Shown here one piece after another: positions 1 through 11,390 of a stretch of DNA of 64,000 nt. The notes under the pieces were generated by a model, which saw only the letters and a program-made list of their open reading frames with translations, was not told where the DNA came from and made no database searches. How positions within the stretch are numbered: position 1 is the first letter of the stretch; every line of letters begins with the position of its first letter. The position numbers and the translations under genes are program-made. Source of the DNA: Hofstenia miamia (taxonomy: Eukaryota > Xenacoelomorpha > Acoela); contig SCFE01000115.1 of assembly GCA_004352715.1 (NCBI GenBank), positions 181,858 through 245,857 on the forward strand, read 5' to 3'.

Positions 1-869
1 TGTTGATAAAAAAGTTTCTTTTCAGCTTCCATGTCTTCATCATACAAAGTAAATTATAATGCTGCCTACCCTAATTTATATATTTACTGAAAACATAACA
101 CTATATTATTTATTTCATATCCTGATGATGTTTGTGTTGGGATTTGGAATATTTCAACCAAAATTAAGGTAGTCTTAATGAAATTCAGATAGTGTGAACA
201 TATGAAGAGTATATTACAAAATTGAAAATTCAGTTGCGAATTTCATCTATTTTATTATAATCCAAACTTTTTTCTGATTTAATATAATAAATTATATAGT
301 GATCTCAAACCTTTTATGCTTAGATAAAACATATTGCAATTGCGATATATTCCAAAAGGACTGCCATACAATGAAATATTTTAATTCTTTTAAAATATAT
401 TTGTTAATTCGTATAAGTCGCTGCAATTTGGCACATTTGTTTTTGCTGATGAAAAAATTCATTCATTGCAACTAATGGGTTATAAACAAGGCGGTACATA
501 TAGCTTTGTCATACACTGACTGCCAACATTAAAACTCTAACTCTATTTACTGACACACTAACGATCATATGTACAAATAATGGATAAGTAATTGTAAAAA
601 AAGCAAATTAACAAAACTAAATAAACACTACACAAACTAAACTAAAGAAGAAAGAAGAAAACAAACTAGTTATATCTTAAAGAAATAAAGTTCATTAATT
701 GGTTTGATAATTTCCTTATTTGTGTTATTTCCACAACACTTCTCTTAATATTTCGAAATTTTTATCTTAGCCATGAGAATTCCTACCAAAAGTATTGGTC
801 TCAATCATTGCCTGCATCAACCTCGAAAACATACTCACTGCATACTTAAAATTCGGGGGGGGGGGGGGG

Positions 870-955
870 NNNNNNNNNNNNNNNNNNNNNNNNNNNNNNN
901 NNNNNNNNNNNNNNNNNNNNNNNNNNNNNNNNNNNNNNNNNNNNNNNNNNNNNNN
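870..955. other. Assembly gap (86 N)
   Basis: A run of N directly after a 15-G homopolymer. The homopolymer probably stopped sequencing. Open frames that cross it are not meaningful. Confidence 0.98.
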
Positions 956-2259
956 CTTCATTTGGCAACGCCAATGAGCGTTTTAGATGGTGCTTTAAAT
1001 CACATATCAGGAGTGTCATCATATGAACCATTCTTAATGAGGCTGCAACAGATATTGGGACTGGCTGTATAGCAATAACAAAATCAATACCATGGTAATT
1101 TGACAATACTGACGCCGCGGTATCTTGCCTAAAAAATTCATCGGTATTTTATTTAAAAGTATGTGCATTGTATGCCACCCGTGTGTCAATATTTGCACTA
1201 TGAAAACTCTAAATATAACTGTACGAAGTCTAGAATATAGCATGTTGAAAAACTCAGGAAATTTCATAAAAAGAAAAGTCTATTAATCATGCAGTTACAA
1301 TTATATGGCTGATTAGTGCACAAAATTTTATCAAAAATACGTTCACAAAAATAAATAACCTATTTATAGAGTTTTTCTTAAGAAATCAGATATTATAGTG
1401 TGCCCATTTGGTACTAGAGTCATGATTATGAAATTTAAATCATTTTCATTAATGACGAAGATCGAAAGATCCATTGCAGTTTTAATAAACTGGTGATATG
1501 TAGCATTTCTCTAAGGTTGCACATGTTTCTTGCAATTTGATTTTAAACATGCTTTTATGGTGTAGTGAAAAATTCTATATTCTGTTTGTCAGACCCTAAG
1601 ATTCAATAAAATTCATGCACATTTGTAATTACTGGGTCTATCATAAGTCAATAAAGTCAAAATTTAGAAATCAATTCTCTTTTATGTAGGAACTTTGAAA
1701 AATGTCATATAATTGATATAAACATGATCCATGAAATACTACTACTGCAAAAAATGATATGTTATTTTTGTCTTTAATTTTAACTTTGTATTGCTGAAAT
1801 AAATACTTAAAAAATTTAGACCCTGGTAATTTTATTTTTCAAAAAATGGCAAATATGGGTTTTTAAGTAAATAATATCAATTTTCTAAGGGGAAAGTTTC
1901 CTTTTCTAGGTAAAAAATAACAACCTAGTAATTACTATAAATCTTCGTGTATAGACCGCCACCATGTAGAAACTGCCCCTCAAACTTTGAAGGCTGTTCT
2001 TAAGTGGATGCAGAGTGTATAAGCGCATTTACCATGCCACAATAAATTTGCCCTGCCCACATTTAACCACCATTATCCAAATCCGCATTTGGGCGTTCTA
2101 AAATGTACCTTAGGCCTAACCCTGAACAAAGTAAAAAGTTTTCATATATAATTCTTAGACTCGAGGATTTACGATACTTCTTGCTAATGCATGTAGTATT
2201 CCTTTTAGTTGTTTTAGGTAACAAGTGCCTGCCACTATTATTTTGATCTTAATGTTCTT

Positions 2260-2263
<4 letters not shown>

Positions 2264-2311
<48 letters not shown>
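2264..2311. repeat. (TA)n microsatellite
   Basis: A TA dinucleotide run of about 30 bp with a short imperfect extension containing CATA and TGCA units. Confidence 0.9.
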
Positions 2312-3711
2312 GCATAGTCATACCGATATCACGTATTTTGAGTGATACCGAACCGACTTCTAAAATTTTCATATCATGGGGCCCTAATTGAAGAGCAACT
2401 AGATTTTAACATTAGAACATAAAAATGCTAATTGCTGAACTTTGTACTACTTAAAGAAAAAATTTCTTTATCATGAAATATTTGATTGGAATGTACTCCT
2501 TGATTGAATATATATTACTGGATTATTAACTTGCTGTGTGATTTTCTTGTCTTCGCAAGCATTTGATATACAACAACATTAACAATTTATAATAGTTTAT
2601 AGTGACTTGCAATTTTTAACCCAAAACATTGTAATTTGGATAAGTAAATCCAGAAATACTCTTAAATTAGCATTGCTAAAAATTACTACATAATATTCTT
2701 ATTGTATATTCATTAATTTTTGAACTTGCAATGTTCTTGTTAGTTTCCTTTGCCATTGGTACTTTGTAAATTTGTTTGTATCAATTTTTGAACTATTTTC
2801 TTCTAAACAAATTTTATAAGAGAATTTCATGTTTTACACCCTCAAATAGGATTTCGAAAATATTTTGAATTTTTTGTATTAAATATTTTTGTCTTACTAA
2901 GTATATAAGATTGTTGTAATTCAATGTTTCATCCTGAAGTCCTCTGTTCGATTTTGGAATTTTCAATATATAAACATTGAGTTATTATGAAAATTGAAAC
3001 AGAAACAAATCTATATTTAAGTTTTTGGAATATTCCATTGTGAACTAACTCCAAAACATTTTTTTTCACATTTATAATAGAAAAATACATGATACTTAGA
3101 AATTTCAACAATTTTATTGTAGAAATTATGTCAAAATTTGTTAAATTTAATATTTTGCGAAATTCTAAGAAAACAAACTTATTGTATCTGCCTTTTGTTT
3201 TACACAGTGTGCAGTTTATCCATTAAATTTTCAAAAAAAATTACTTTAACATTTATGCATTCTTAACAATTTCTTTTTATTGAAACATATTTCGTTATGC
3301 CACTTACATTAGATTGTTTCCCACAAAAATGTTGCGAAAAATTAATTAATAATCGTCTTCTAAACAGTGTTGGTTTTGCCTGAGTTGATGCAATTTCTAT
3401 TCATATTCATATATTTTTAGGCTTTTTTTCCATTAATTCAATAAAATTTGATTCCATAATGTTTTGCAAATAATTTCTTTTCACAGTTCTTTAAGTGTTA
3501 AAAATCTTCTAAAATCGTTGTCAATAATTTTATTTGAAAAAGTTTTCATTTAAATTTAAGCTTTCAATCTTATTCATACCCTTCTTAGATGCTACAATTT
3601 GCTCTCATATTATTAATCTAGTTTTAAAAAAAATATATCAAAACGGGAGGGATATTTTGTTCACAACATTCTCTATGACACCAATGGTTTAAATAACACT
3701 CAGAAAATGAG

Positions 3712-3717
3712 TTTATT
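3712..3717 (-). promoter_or_regulatory. Candidate poly(A) signal of the CUB receptor gene
   Basis: TTTATT on the plus strand reads AATAAA on the minus strand. It lies about 55 bases past the stop codon of the receptor's last exon, a normal distance for a metazoan cleavage signal. In AT-rich DNA this hexamer is common, so position is the main support. Confidence 0.45.
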
Positions 3718-3770
3718 TATCAAAATTTCAAAATCAATGCATTTCATTTGAGAATTAGTTTGCAATATGT

Positions 3771-4805
3771 TCATTTTTTATAGACTTTCACATCTGGAGT
3801 GTTTTGCCCATCAGCATGCAGGAAACTGTTATTGCTATTTGGTACTGCAGAAAGTACAGCTTTGTAGTCTTCTTTATTCAAAGATGTGGATTTGACAATT
3901 TGTTTGGATTTTTTAGTTGGTATTGGTAAGGAATTTGCTTTTAGCTTATTTGGATCAATCACTGGAATATCGGTTGTTGTCTTGACCGATATAGCATTGT
4001 TATCATCATTTAGAATGATAGATGGATTGGTAGTATAATTTACTTCTAAGGACGCTGTGCCATTCTTTTCTTCTTCACTAACTTTGCCATTTTGGACTTT
4101 TCCATTCATTTTGTAGTCTTCAGTTGGTGATTGGTCAACATCAAATCGTCCGTCAAATGCTTCATTTATTTCTTCTTTTGGAACTCTCAGAACATTGCCA
4201 TTGGGCATTCTTGATAACTTTTTCTCTTCTTGATTTTCAGAAGACGATATAGTTACCCTAGGAACAACATTGGATTTATTGAATGCATTAAATGCATTTA
4301 TTTTATCTTTCTTATCTTTTGATACATGATTCTGATCATACGTTTTCATGACTTTTGTAGACTTTGGAGTGCTAAAAGTAGCGGACGAGCCTCTTCTAGA
4401 ACCAAGTTTCTTTTTCTCATCATAGCAGCAGAGTCTATTTTCACGACAATGTTTTACTCCCCCTTGTATAATAAAGAAGCATATTACTATGATTGAAGAG
4501 ACACTGACAACTATCCATAATCCAACTTGCGATATATTAAGTTCAAGATAGTCTTGTGCACTCATACAGTCATCACTTGCTATTGAAGTGAAAATCAAAC
4601 TTAGCTTCTTATGCTGAAGATTTGAAATATCTATAGTGATTTTACTCTGATAAATTTGAAGTTGAGTGTTATTCATTTCTGGACAGAAGTTTAAATGCAC
4701 AGTTTTGCTGGTAGGAGTCAAATATGATATTTGAATTTCCTCTATGCATGAATGAAGAAATACATCATCTTGATTGACCAGTGATACTCCAATGCATGTG
4801 TATAC
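3771..4805 (-). CDS. CUB-domain receptor-like membrane protein, last exon (membrane helix and cytoplasmic tail)
   Basis: The last exon encodes residues 195-538 of a predicted 538-residue protein whose first exon is at 16494-17075. It opens after a minus-strand TTTTTTAG acceptor and continues the first exon in phase 0. It holds a cysteine-bearing, beta-rich extracellular stretch with potential N-glycosylation sites that may be a degenerate second CUB domain. A single hydrophobic helix follows (about residues 289-307, starting GLWIVVSVSS). It is followed by a cysteine- and basic-rich juxtamembrane segment (KHCRENRLCC) and a hydrophilic tail of about 225 residues rich in Ser, Thr, Lys and Asn. 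The tail shows no catalytic domain. Layout is that of a type I membrane protein with a CUB ectodomain, so ligand binding or adhesion is a reasonable inference. The ligand is unknown and the family could not be named. A frame shorter by 28 codons is possible only by starting at TTG, which I reject in favour of the splice. Confidence 0.78.
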   Translation of the reverse strand, partial: VYTCIGVSLVNQDDVFLHSCIEEIQISYLTPTSKTVHLNFCPEMNNTQLQIYQSKITIDISNLQHKKLSLIFTSIASDDCMSAQDYLELNISQVGLWIVVSVSSIIVICFFIIQGGVKHCRENRLCCYDEKKKLGSRRGSSATFSTPKSTKVMKTYDQNHVSKDKKDKINAFNAFNKSNVVPRVTISSSENQEEKKLSRMPNGNVLRVPKEEINEAFDGRFDVDQSPTEDYKMNGKVQNGKVSEEEKNGTASLEVNYTTNPSIILNDDNNAISVKTTTDIPVIDPNKLKANSLPIPTKKSKQIVKSTSLNKEDYKAVLSAVPNSNNSFLHADGQNTPDVKVYKK

Positions 4806-4886
4806 CTAAAAAATATGTGACTTTATGCAGCAGTTTAAGATAAAATCATGAAAAAAAACTATTTGCATGGAAACAAAGTATGTATG

Positions 4887-4942
4887 TAAATAAATAAATA
4901 AATAAATAAATATATAAATAAATAAATAAATAAATAAATATA
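4887..4942. repeat. (TAAA)n microsatellite
   Basis: A tetranucleotide repeat with one TATA interruption, inside the CUB gene intron. Confidence 0.9.
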
Positions 4943-6592
4943 TGTATAATAGTAGTGCAAAAATAAGTATGCAGTAATCTAACGACAGTCAATTTGATTT
5001 CAAGAATGCTAAGTCGGAGGTGACATCCTTAAGTAATAAAGAATAATTACAGATGATCGTGTTTTTAGCCATTGCATTTTAATAAAAACCCATGTAATTT
5101 TAGTTATTAATTTACCTATTTAATTTAACCATTTTTATGGTTGGTAATTTGATAGATAACGTAAATAAATTTTAAAACAATACGAAAACACAGGAAATTG
5201 TAAATAGGTGAGAGAGTTGTGAATTGAAACATTTAAAACATCTCCCCCAAATGATTTGTTAACCAAATACAATTTTTGAGGCATTTACTCAGAGCCCACA
5301 AAAATTGAAACACTTAACTTGCTTTTAAATACAAATCAATATTAATGTAGTATTTATTTGTATAACAAGAAAATCCTTAAACAAGTGACATCTAATAAGG
5401 ATTAGGGTAGATATGTATTCATAGTGGTCCACAAGGCAATTTAAATTCTGATTTTTTTACAGTACAGAATCTTTTATTAAATTTTTCCTTCGACAAAAAT
5501 TATAATAAGATTTACATGTTTAGACAACAAATGCAATTTTGAATTAAAAAATACAAATAAATTGATAATATATTAAACGAATGATGATTATGTACTCAAA
5601 CTCTCATAGGTTTTGGTATTTGTGAGTTGTTGTTATTTGGTAATTGCTTAAATGAGCTCATCACATTTATTTTAATCATGGTGCATTTATAATTAATGAG
5701 CAATTATAAATTTATGCAATATCTATAAATTTATATAAATTCAATACAATTTCTTTATTTCGTAATTGTTGTACCGCAATAACCACCTGCATAAGAGAAA
5801 ATACGATAATAAAAGAACTCGTTTCAAAGAAAAAAGAATTTTTAATTTCATTTGTAAATTAATGCCGACAAAATAACAACTTTAGTTTGAAACTCCGATT
5901 GCTTTAATGTATGTGACTTCACTAGAAACTTTAAATCAAGCATATTGCTGACGTAAGTGATATATCTATAATGCGAAACAAAGTTCCTGATGAGATTTTC
6001 CGACATCAGCAGAGTTTATCTGCATGTTATTGCAACAATTTAAATGGACTTTATACCGGTACATATTTTTCTTAGAATGAAATTTATTGATTTAACCTTA
6101 ATTCAATGTGTGTACTATGCTGGATATTTCAACCCAAAAATGGATGCCCCAACTTTCATCAAACCAAATATTTTTTTACACCTTTTTAGAGTTACAACGC
6201 ACCGTGGCATGCTAATCCGTGTTCGTGCCGTTTCGTGCTAAATATTTTGCAGAATTTATAGGTGGCATGCCGTGCAGTGTCGTGCCGTGATGGGCTCAAA
6301 ATATATTGAATTACTAAGGGCCTGAGCCCACAATTTTGTAAGTGGCACTGTTGTTCTTATTAACTCTCAATTTTGCATATAGCTTTAATCTTTCTGGGGA
6401 TTTTGCAGTATAAGACAATCTTGTGCTGAGTAAAAAGTAAATGAATTACAGTGGCAACAGCAATTTACAGACATTTCAATTAGCATGTTTCAAAATTGAT
6501 TAACATATAAGAAACAACAAAATTATTAAGTAATCAATGGACATGGAATTACAAGGCATAGACGGGCTGGCATAGATCGAAGCAGGGATCCT

Positions 6593-7048
6593 AATGTGCC
6601 TAAATTTAAATGTTATTGCGCAACTGCGCCCACAAGTCAATTTAAATCCACTGAATTCTATAAATTTATAGTATCATATACTTTTCTAAAATCATAATTA
6701 GGATTTTCAATTTCAGTGTGTAGAATTAATTATAGGTCTCTAACATGCCTCATTTTGGTCTAAAAAAGTTGACAAATTATGGAATTTTTTGGATCAAAAA
6801 AATGGTCTTGAAATGTTTTAAAATAGCATTAATTTAAATTTGCTAGGAAGGATTCGGTCTAGGCTAGGCTTGGGCCGAAATTTTTTGCCCAATTACATCT
6901 CTAGTTTCATTTATGAGAATTATCAAGACAGTAAAAATGGGAACAGTGTGGAAATTTTTCATTTGCAGCGCTGTGGTTCATGTATTTTCTTTATAATCTC
7001 TTTAGTTCATGAAACTAAATAAACTTGATTGTTCACTATATTTGATAG
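6593..7048. repeat. 456-bp repeat, copy 1
   Basis: Matches 7096-7551 base for base at a constant offset of 503, with only a few substitutions and no indel that I can see. Each copy contains the segment GGCTTGGGCCGAAATTTTTT and the boundary-like word CATCTCTAG. The copy ends at a single N (7049), so part of the duplication may be an assembly effect rather than a real tandem array. Confidence 0.9.
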
Positions 7049-7095
7049 NAATCGCGATTAAAATCTAACGATCCCTGGATCGAAGTATTCCTAAG

Positions 7096-7551
7096 AATGT
7101 GCCTAAATTGAAATGTTATTGCGCAACTGTGCCCACAAGTCAATTTAAATCCACTGAATTCTATAAATTTATAGTATCATATACTTTTCTAAAATCATAA
7201 TTAGGATTTTCAATTTCAGTGTGTAGAATTAATTATAGGTCTCTAACATGCCTCATTTTGGTCTAAAAAAGTTGACAAATTATGGAATTTTTTGGATCAA
7301 AAAAATGGTCTTGAAATGTTTTAAAATAGCATTAATTTAAATTTGCTAGGAAGGATTCGGTCTAGGCTAGGCTTGGGCCGAAATTTTTTGCCCAATTACA
7401 TCTCTAGTTTCATTTATGAGAATTATCAAGACAGTAAAAATGGGAACAGCGTGGAAATTTTTCATTTGCAGCGCTGTGGTTCATGTATTTTCTTTATAAT
7501 CTTTTTAGTTCATGAAACTAATTAACTTGGATTGTTCACTATATTTGATAG
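7096..7551. repeat. 456-bp repeat, copy 2
   Basis: Near-identical copy of 6593-7048. The short frames inside both copies (60 codons each) are identical apart from scattered changes and have no recognisable protein features. I treat them as repeat sequence rather than genes. Confidence 0.9.
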
Positions 7552-7783
7552 AGAAAAATGCATAAGTTAAGAATTATGAGAATCATGCGTGTGAGCATAT
7601 AAAAGTAAAATATAGGCTTAAATCTCTAAGATATCGAACCATCAAATAGTTTCTAGTAAATTTTTAAACGAATTTTGATTGCTGTACTGGCTTAGGCTTC
7701 TAGTATATATTTTTACGAAGTATATTTAACTAGGTTCAAGTTAAAAAAATCGGAGTTCTCAGTAGAAAGATCGAATATTCATC

Positions 7784-8677
7784 GTGCCTACTATTTCTCT
7801 CGTTATGTTTAATCAAACAGCTAGCCAATCTTTTATATGCAAAACGTGCAATGATGTAATAAATCCTGATACTAAGCAGTTTCAATGTTATCATTGTGGA
7901 ATATTTTTACATTTATCGAAGCGTTGTACTGAGTTTTCCACGGGCTGTTTTGAAGCACTGATTACATAAGAGAAAACACATTCTCCGTTTTGCTCGGAAT
8001 GTATTGACCTGCAACATAGTGTTCATTATCGTCAATTTTCATATCTGGATAAAATTATTTCTAAGATAGAAGAAGCCTCTGCAGCTGTGCTAAAGAACTT
8101 TCCAATCTGAAGCTTAACAAAACTATTTCTAAGATTGAAGAAGCTTCCGCAGCTGCTGCTTTTGAACTTGCCAATGTGAAGCTCAATAATGAATCTCTCC
8201 TTAAGGATATTAAGAACGCACTAGCTGTATTTCCCAAAGGCAACGATTATCATGACGATCAAGTTTATGGTAACCGTGGTATTTTATCTGGAGTTCCGGA
8301 ATGCAATTCATTCAAATTGGTGGATCGCTTGATGCATGATCAAAAACATGTCTTGGACATTTTTTGATTTATCTCTGCTGACTCGTCAAATATTCATGAT
8401 ATTGTTCGTTTGGGAAAATTCTCTACTGACAAGGTACAACAACTTATTGTTGATTTTGGATAAACTGGTCCCAGCTTTGTATTGCTTCGAAAGCATATCT
8501 TTTAAAAAACCTTATCGTATATTCTTAAAACCAGAACTTTCCCCGTTTGATCTTGCCACTGAGAAAGCTTTGTTGAAAAAACTATTCGAACTCATTCAAA
8601 GTGGGTTTGCGCGCACTCAGCTGAAAATTCGTAATTTGATCTTGTACAATAATGATAACCATGTATCAATGAATTGA
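7784..8677 (+). pseudogene. LINE ORF1-like region with PHD-type zinc finger (broken)
   Basis: The first frame (7784-7969) has a Cys/His pattern FICKTCN...FQCYHCGIFLHLSKRC, like the PHD or related zinc fingers in ORF1 of some LINEs, where they are thought to bind protein or nucleic acid. It stops after 61 codons. Downstream frames at 8061-8677 continue in other frames, with a partly repeated Glu/Ala-rich segment (KIEEAS...AA, twice at about 8068 and 8131). The region upstream of the endonuclease is the expected place for ORF1. Frameshifts rule out a working product. Confidence 0.6.
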
Positions 8678-8720
8678 CTTTCAAAACCTGCTGAATTTTA
8701 TTCACCGTTACTCTATACCA

Positions 8721-9690
8721 ATGGCCAAAGTCTCCTCAATCTCAATCGTGGCATATCTTTGCTTTTTTATTCTAAAGTCAGGTGTTAAAATAGTATGCTA
8801 CACAGAGACTTGTTGTGGTGAAACCGTTATCTCTAACTTATTTCCTTCCTCTGAATTTTTGGTAGTTTCGCGCTGTGGTAGATCTACTTCTAAAGATCAT
8901 GGTAGCTCCGTTATTTTGGTTCACAAATCAATTATTGCTAATAGTGTTCCTTTTCTTCAGAATGTTGATTTTGCATGTAATGATATTTTCGAGACTTCTA
9001 GTATTCCTTTTCTTATTTTTTGCATTTACAGTTCCCCAGCATCGGGAGGTACATTGGCTATGCAGTCGATTACTTCAAATAGCGTTGCACATCTAGATCG
9101 CTAATATTGTTGTAAAAGGTGATATTAATCTTCCTCACATTTCTTGGATCGCTTGTTACTCTTCATTAGAGTACAAAAATGAAATTCTTGATTACTTTAT
9201 GCAGATGGGCTTTAAGCACGCCATTATTATGGTCAGCGCCATGTTGTTGTTGAATTTTACAAATGTTGACCAACTTCTTGGATTGAGAGATTCTTCACTT
9301 GGTGAAGACTGTAATTCTTACTACAGTTTCTCACAAGCCTCATCAGAAATTCTGTCGTTATTGCTTCATTTCGTCCTTACAATCTTTATAATGATCACTA
9401 TGTTGATTACTGGTACCGCTGCCTCTGCTGTGATGAAGAAACGCCAGCTTTGGTAGAAGCTTTTTATTACGATCAGTTGATCGGTATAATAAAGCTTTGT
9501 CGGCCCAGAATGTATACTGGGTTATTGCATGTGAAGCCTCATATTCCTCCCTGCTTCGTTCGATTGACGATCTCTTCAATTCACTCGAAATGGATAAGAT
9601 CTGCTTTGTGGAGAATTTTGCCAATTTAACCGACACCAAGTCATGTTTTAATTGCGCAGGCTATTCACCAAATCGCAGTTACCTCGATTG
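8721..9690 (+). pseudogene. LINE apurinic/apyrimidinic-like endonuclease region (broken)
   Basis: Frame 8721-9104 contains KIVCYTETCCGE, matching the conserved TET(W) strand of LINE endonucleases, followed by a FPSSEFLVVSR segment. After a stop, 9115-9240 reads GDINLPHISW, the GDxN motif of the same fold. Such domains nick the target DNA to prime reverse transcription. Later frames (9199-9456, 9497-9691) cover the linker toward the reverse transcriptase. Several frame changes show decay. Confidence 0.7.
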
Positions 9691-9739
9691 ATGAATTATT
9701 ATTTGTTCTGGATTTTGATACATCAAATTTTTTTTTAAA

Positions 9740-10560
9740 ATGTATTTTGCTTCTATGTTTTCTTCAGATGCAGAATTTATCTCTTGTGAAGCATCTGTTA
9801 TCAATGACATCCATATCACTCATAATGATATTTTAAATGTAATGGATGACTGTTCTAAAATGGGCTGCGGCGCAGACCATTTGCCTGGAAATTTTTTAAA
9901 TCAATATGCGGCAGTGTTAGCACCACACGTTCTGCAGCTGTTTCGATTTATTATTAGTACTGGAAAGTTTCCTGATTCATTGAAGCCTTCACATATTACA
10001 CATTTGTTTAAAAGTGGTGAAAAATCCAACATTAAGAATTATCGTCCTATTAGCATTTTGCATAAACTTTCGCTGCTTTTTGAAAAACTTATTTTCCATT
10101 TATTATATCCTGTAATGCGATCTCGCCGATCAGCATCTCAGTTTGGAATATAACTGTAGGCGATCTACAATAACTCAGCTGATTTCCTATTTGGGTGATA
10201 TTTATAAGAACTTTGATAAGGGTGTTTCATCTTTTTGCCTATGTTTGACTTTGAAAAGGCCTTCTACAAGGTACCACATCACCTGCTTTTGAAGAAAATC
10301 AGAGAATTTGGTGTTAGTGACAAAATGTTGGAAATTTAAACTTCATACCTTGTTAATAGATCACAATGTGTTAAAGTTAGTAATAATTTGTCTGGTGCCC
10401 TCTCGGTCACTAGATGTCTGCCTCAAGGTTCCATTCTTGAGCCTATGCTGTTTTTAATCTTTATTAATGATCTCCCAGATGTGTGTCGCTATTCACTAAC
10501 TTTTTTGTTGGCAGACGATTTAAAACTTACTTCAAGATATCTTTCGAATTTATCTTGACT
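9740..10560 (+). pseudogene. LINE reverse transcriptase (broken)
   Basis: Frame 9740-10153 covers the N-terminal fingers: GADHLPGNFL, then GKFPDSLKPSHITHLFKSGE and KNYRPISILHKLSLLFEKL. The next frames contain DFEKAFYKVPHHLLLKKI, an in-frame stop, CLPQGSIL and FINDLP. They end with the catalytic motif LLADDLKL near 10510-10535. The order and spacing are those of non-LTR reverse transcriptases. At least one internal stop and two frame changes are visible. Confidence 0.85.
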
Positions 10561-10689
10561 ACTAAAATCTCTGAGCATGGGCTTCTACAAATCGTATGTC
10601 TTTCAACACTAGCAAGTCAAAGATGCTAGGGCTGAATTTACATCATTCACTGATGTTAAGAACCTTGGAATATGGCTTTTCAGTAATCT

Positions 10690-11290
10690 GTTTTGGTCAG
10701 TTCATGTAAAGAAAAAGCTAAAATCCTCAAACAAATCTTACTTCAATTTAAAACGAAATATTCCGTACAATACCTCTATTTTCATAAAGCTTACCCTATG
10801 GAAATTATCTTGTCTTGTCTTTGCTATGGTTCAATTATTTGGCCGGCAAATATTACTGAGAGAGACTTAACGTCTTGAAATTCTTCGGAGTCGTACTAAA
10901 TGGATAACACAAGTACACGGGTACAAACGAAGACTCTTGGATTTGAATTTATAGCCAATTTCCTATTGTCTTCAAATATTAGACTTGATATTTTTCAACA
11001 AGCTTTTAAATGGATGTTATGATCTTGAACCATTCCAGTTTTTATCGCTTTATGTTCCACTAGACTCGGGTCTACGTTCAAATAACTCATCTTTGCTTAA
11101 GTCTGCTTCATTTTTGAAAGCTACATCTTCTAGCTTGTATTTCAAAAGGGTTGTTCCACTAGCAAATTTTAATCACCTTTGCTCTTCTATCAATTTGTTC
11201 AATAAACCTCTAGTTGTGAAACGTCAACTGAAGAATTATTTCTGGCGTCAAATTGTTAACAACTATTCTCAGAATTTACCTTGTACTAGG

Positions 11291-11322
<32 letters not shown>

Positions 11323-11390
11323 CTATCATTCATTCATTCATATAGCATCTGTTAGTTGGCTAGCAAACAATAAAGTAAATTATATATAAA
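10690..11390 (+). pseudogene. LINE C-terminal region and 3' end (broken)
   Basis: Frames 10693-10878 and 10985-11389 cover the region after the reverse transcriptase. The segment SSSLYFKRVVPLANFNHLCSS resembles the conserved C-terminal stretch of jockey/CR1-like polyproteins just before their stop. The frame then runs into the (TA)n tract. Confidence 0.5.
11296..11322. repeat. (TA)n microsatellite at the LINE 3' end
   Basis: TA dinucleotide run followed by four CATT/ATTC units. Its position at the end of the LINE suggests it belongs to, or grew from, the element's tail. Confidence 0.85.

Larger units (their letters stand above)
1..3711. other. Gene-free flank with a sequencing gap
   Basis: AT-rich sequence downstream of the CUB receptor gene. 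It holds a run of 15 G at 855-869 that leads straight into an 86-N gap (870-955), and a (TA)n tract near 2264-2311. Short open frames occur but none resembles a known protein, and several run through the gap. I see no RNA gene or transposon end that I can support. Confidence 0.6.
7780..11390 (+). mobile_element. Dead non-LTR retrotransposon (LINE, jockey/CR1-like superfamily)
   Basis: Successive broken frames on one strand give the order of a two-ORF LINE: a PHD-like zinc finger and linker, an endonuclease/exonuclease/phosphatase domain, a reverse transcriptase, and a C-terminal region. Key motifs are GDINLPHISW (endonuclease), KNYRPISIL, LPQGSIL and LLADDLKL (reverse transcriptase). Several stops and frameshifts make it inactive. 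A (TA)n tract lies at 11296-11322 and a short CATT repeat follows. It is inserted antisense in the CUB receptor intron. The clade is a guess from motif style. Confidence 0.85.

Noticed and set aside
767-1106. Overlapping frames on both strands around the first gap
   Set aside because: They read through 86 Ns and a poly-G run; the Pro- or Gly-rich parts are translation of the homopolymer.
6840-7525. Two 60-codon frames with almost identical products
   Set aside because: They lie inside the two copies of the 456-bp repeat, have no domain, and the similarity is explained by the DNA duplication.
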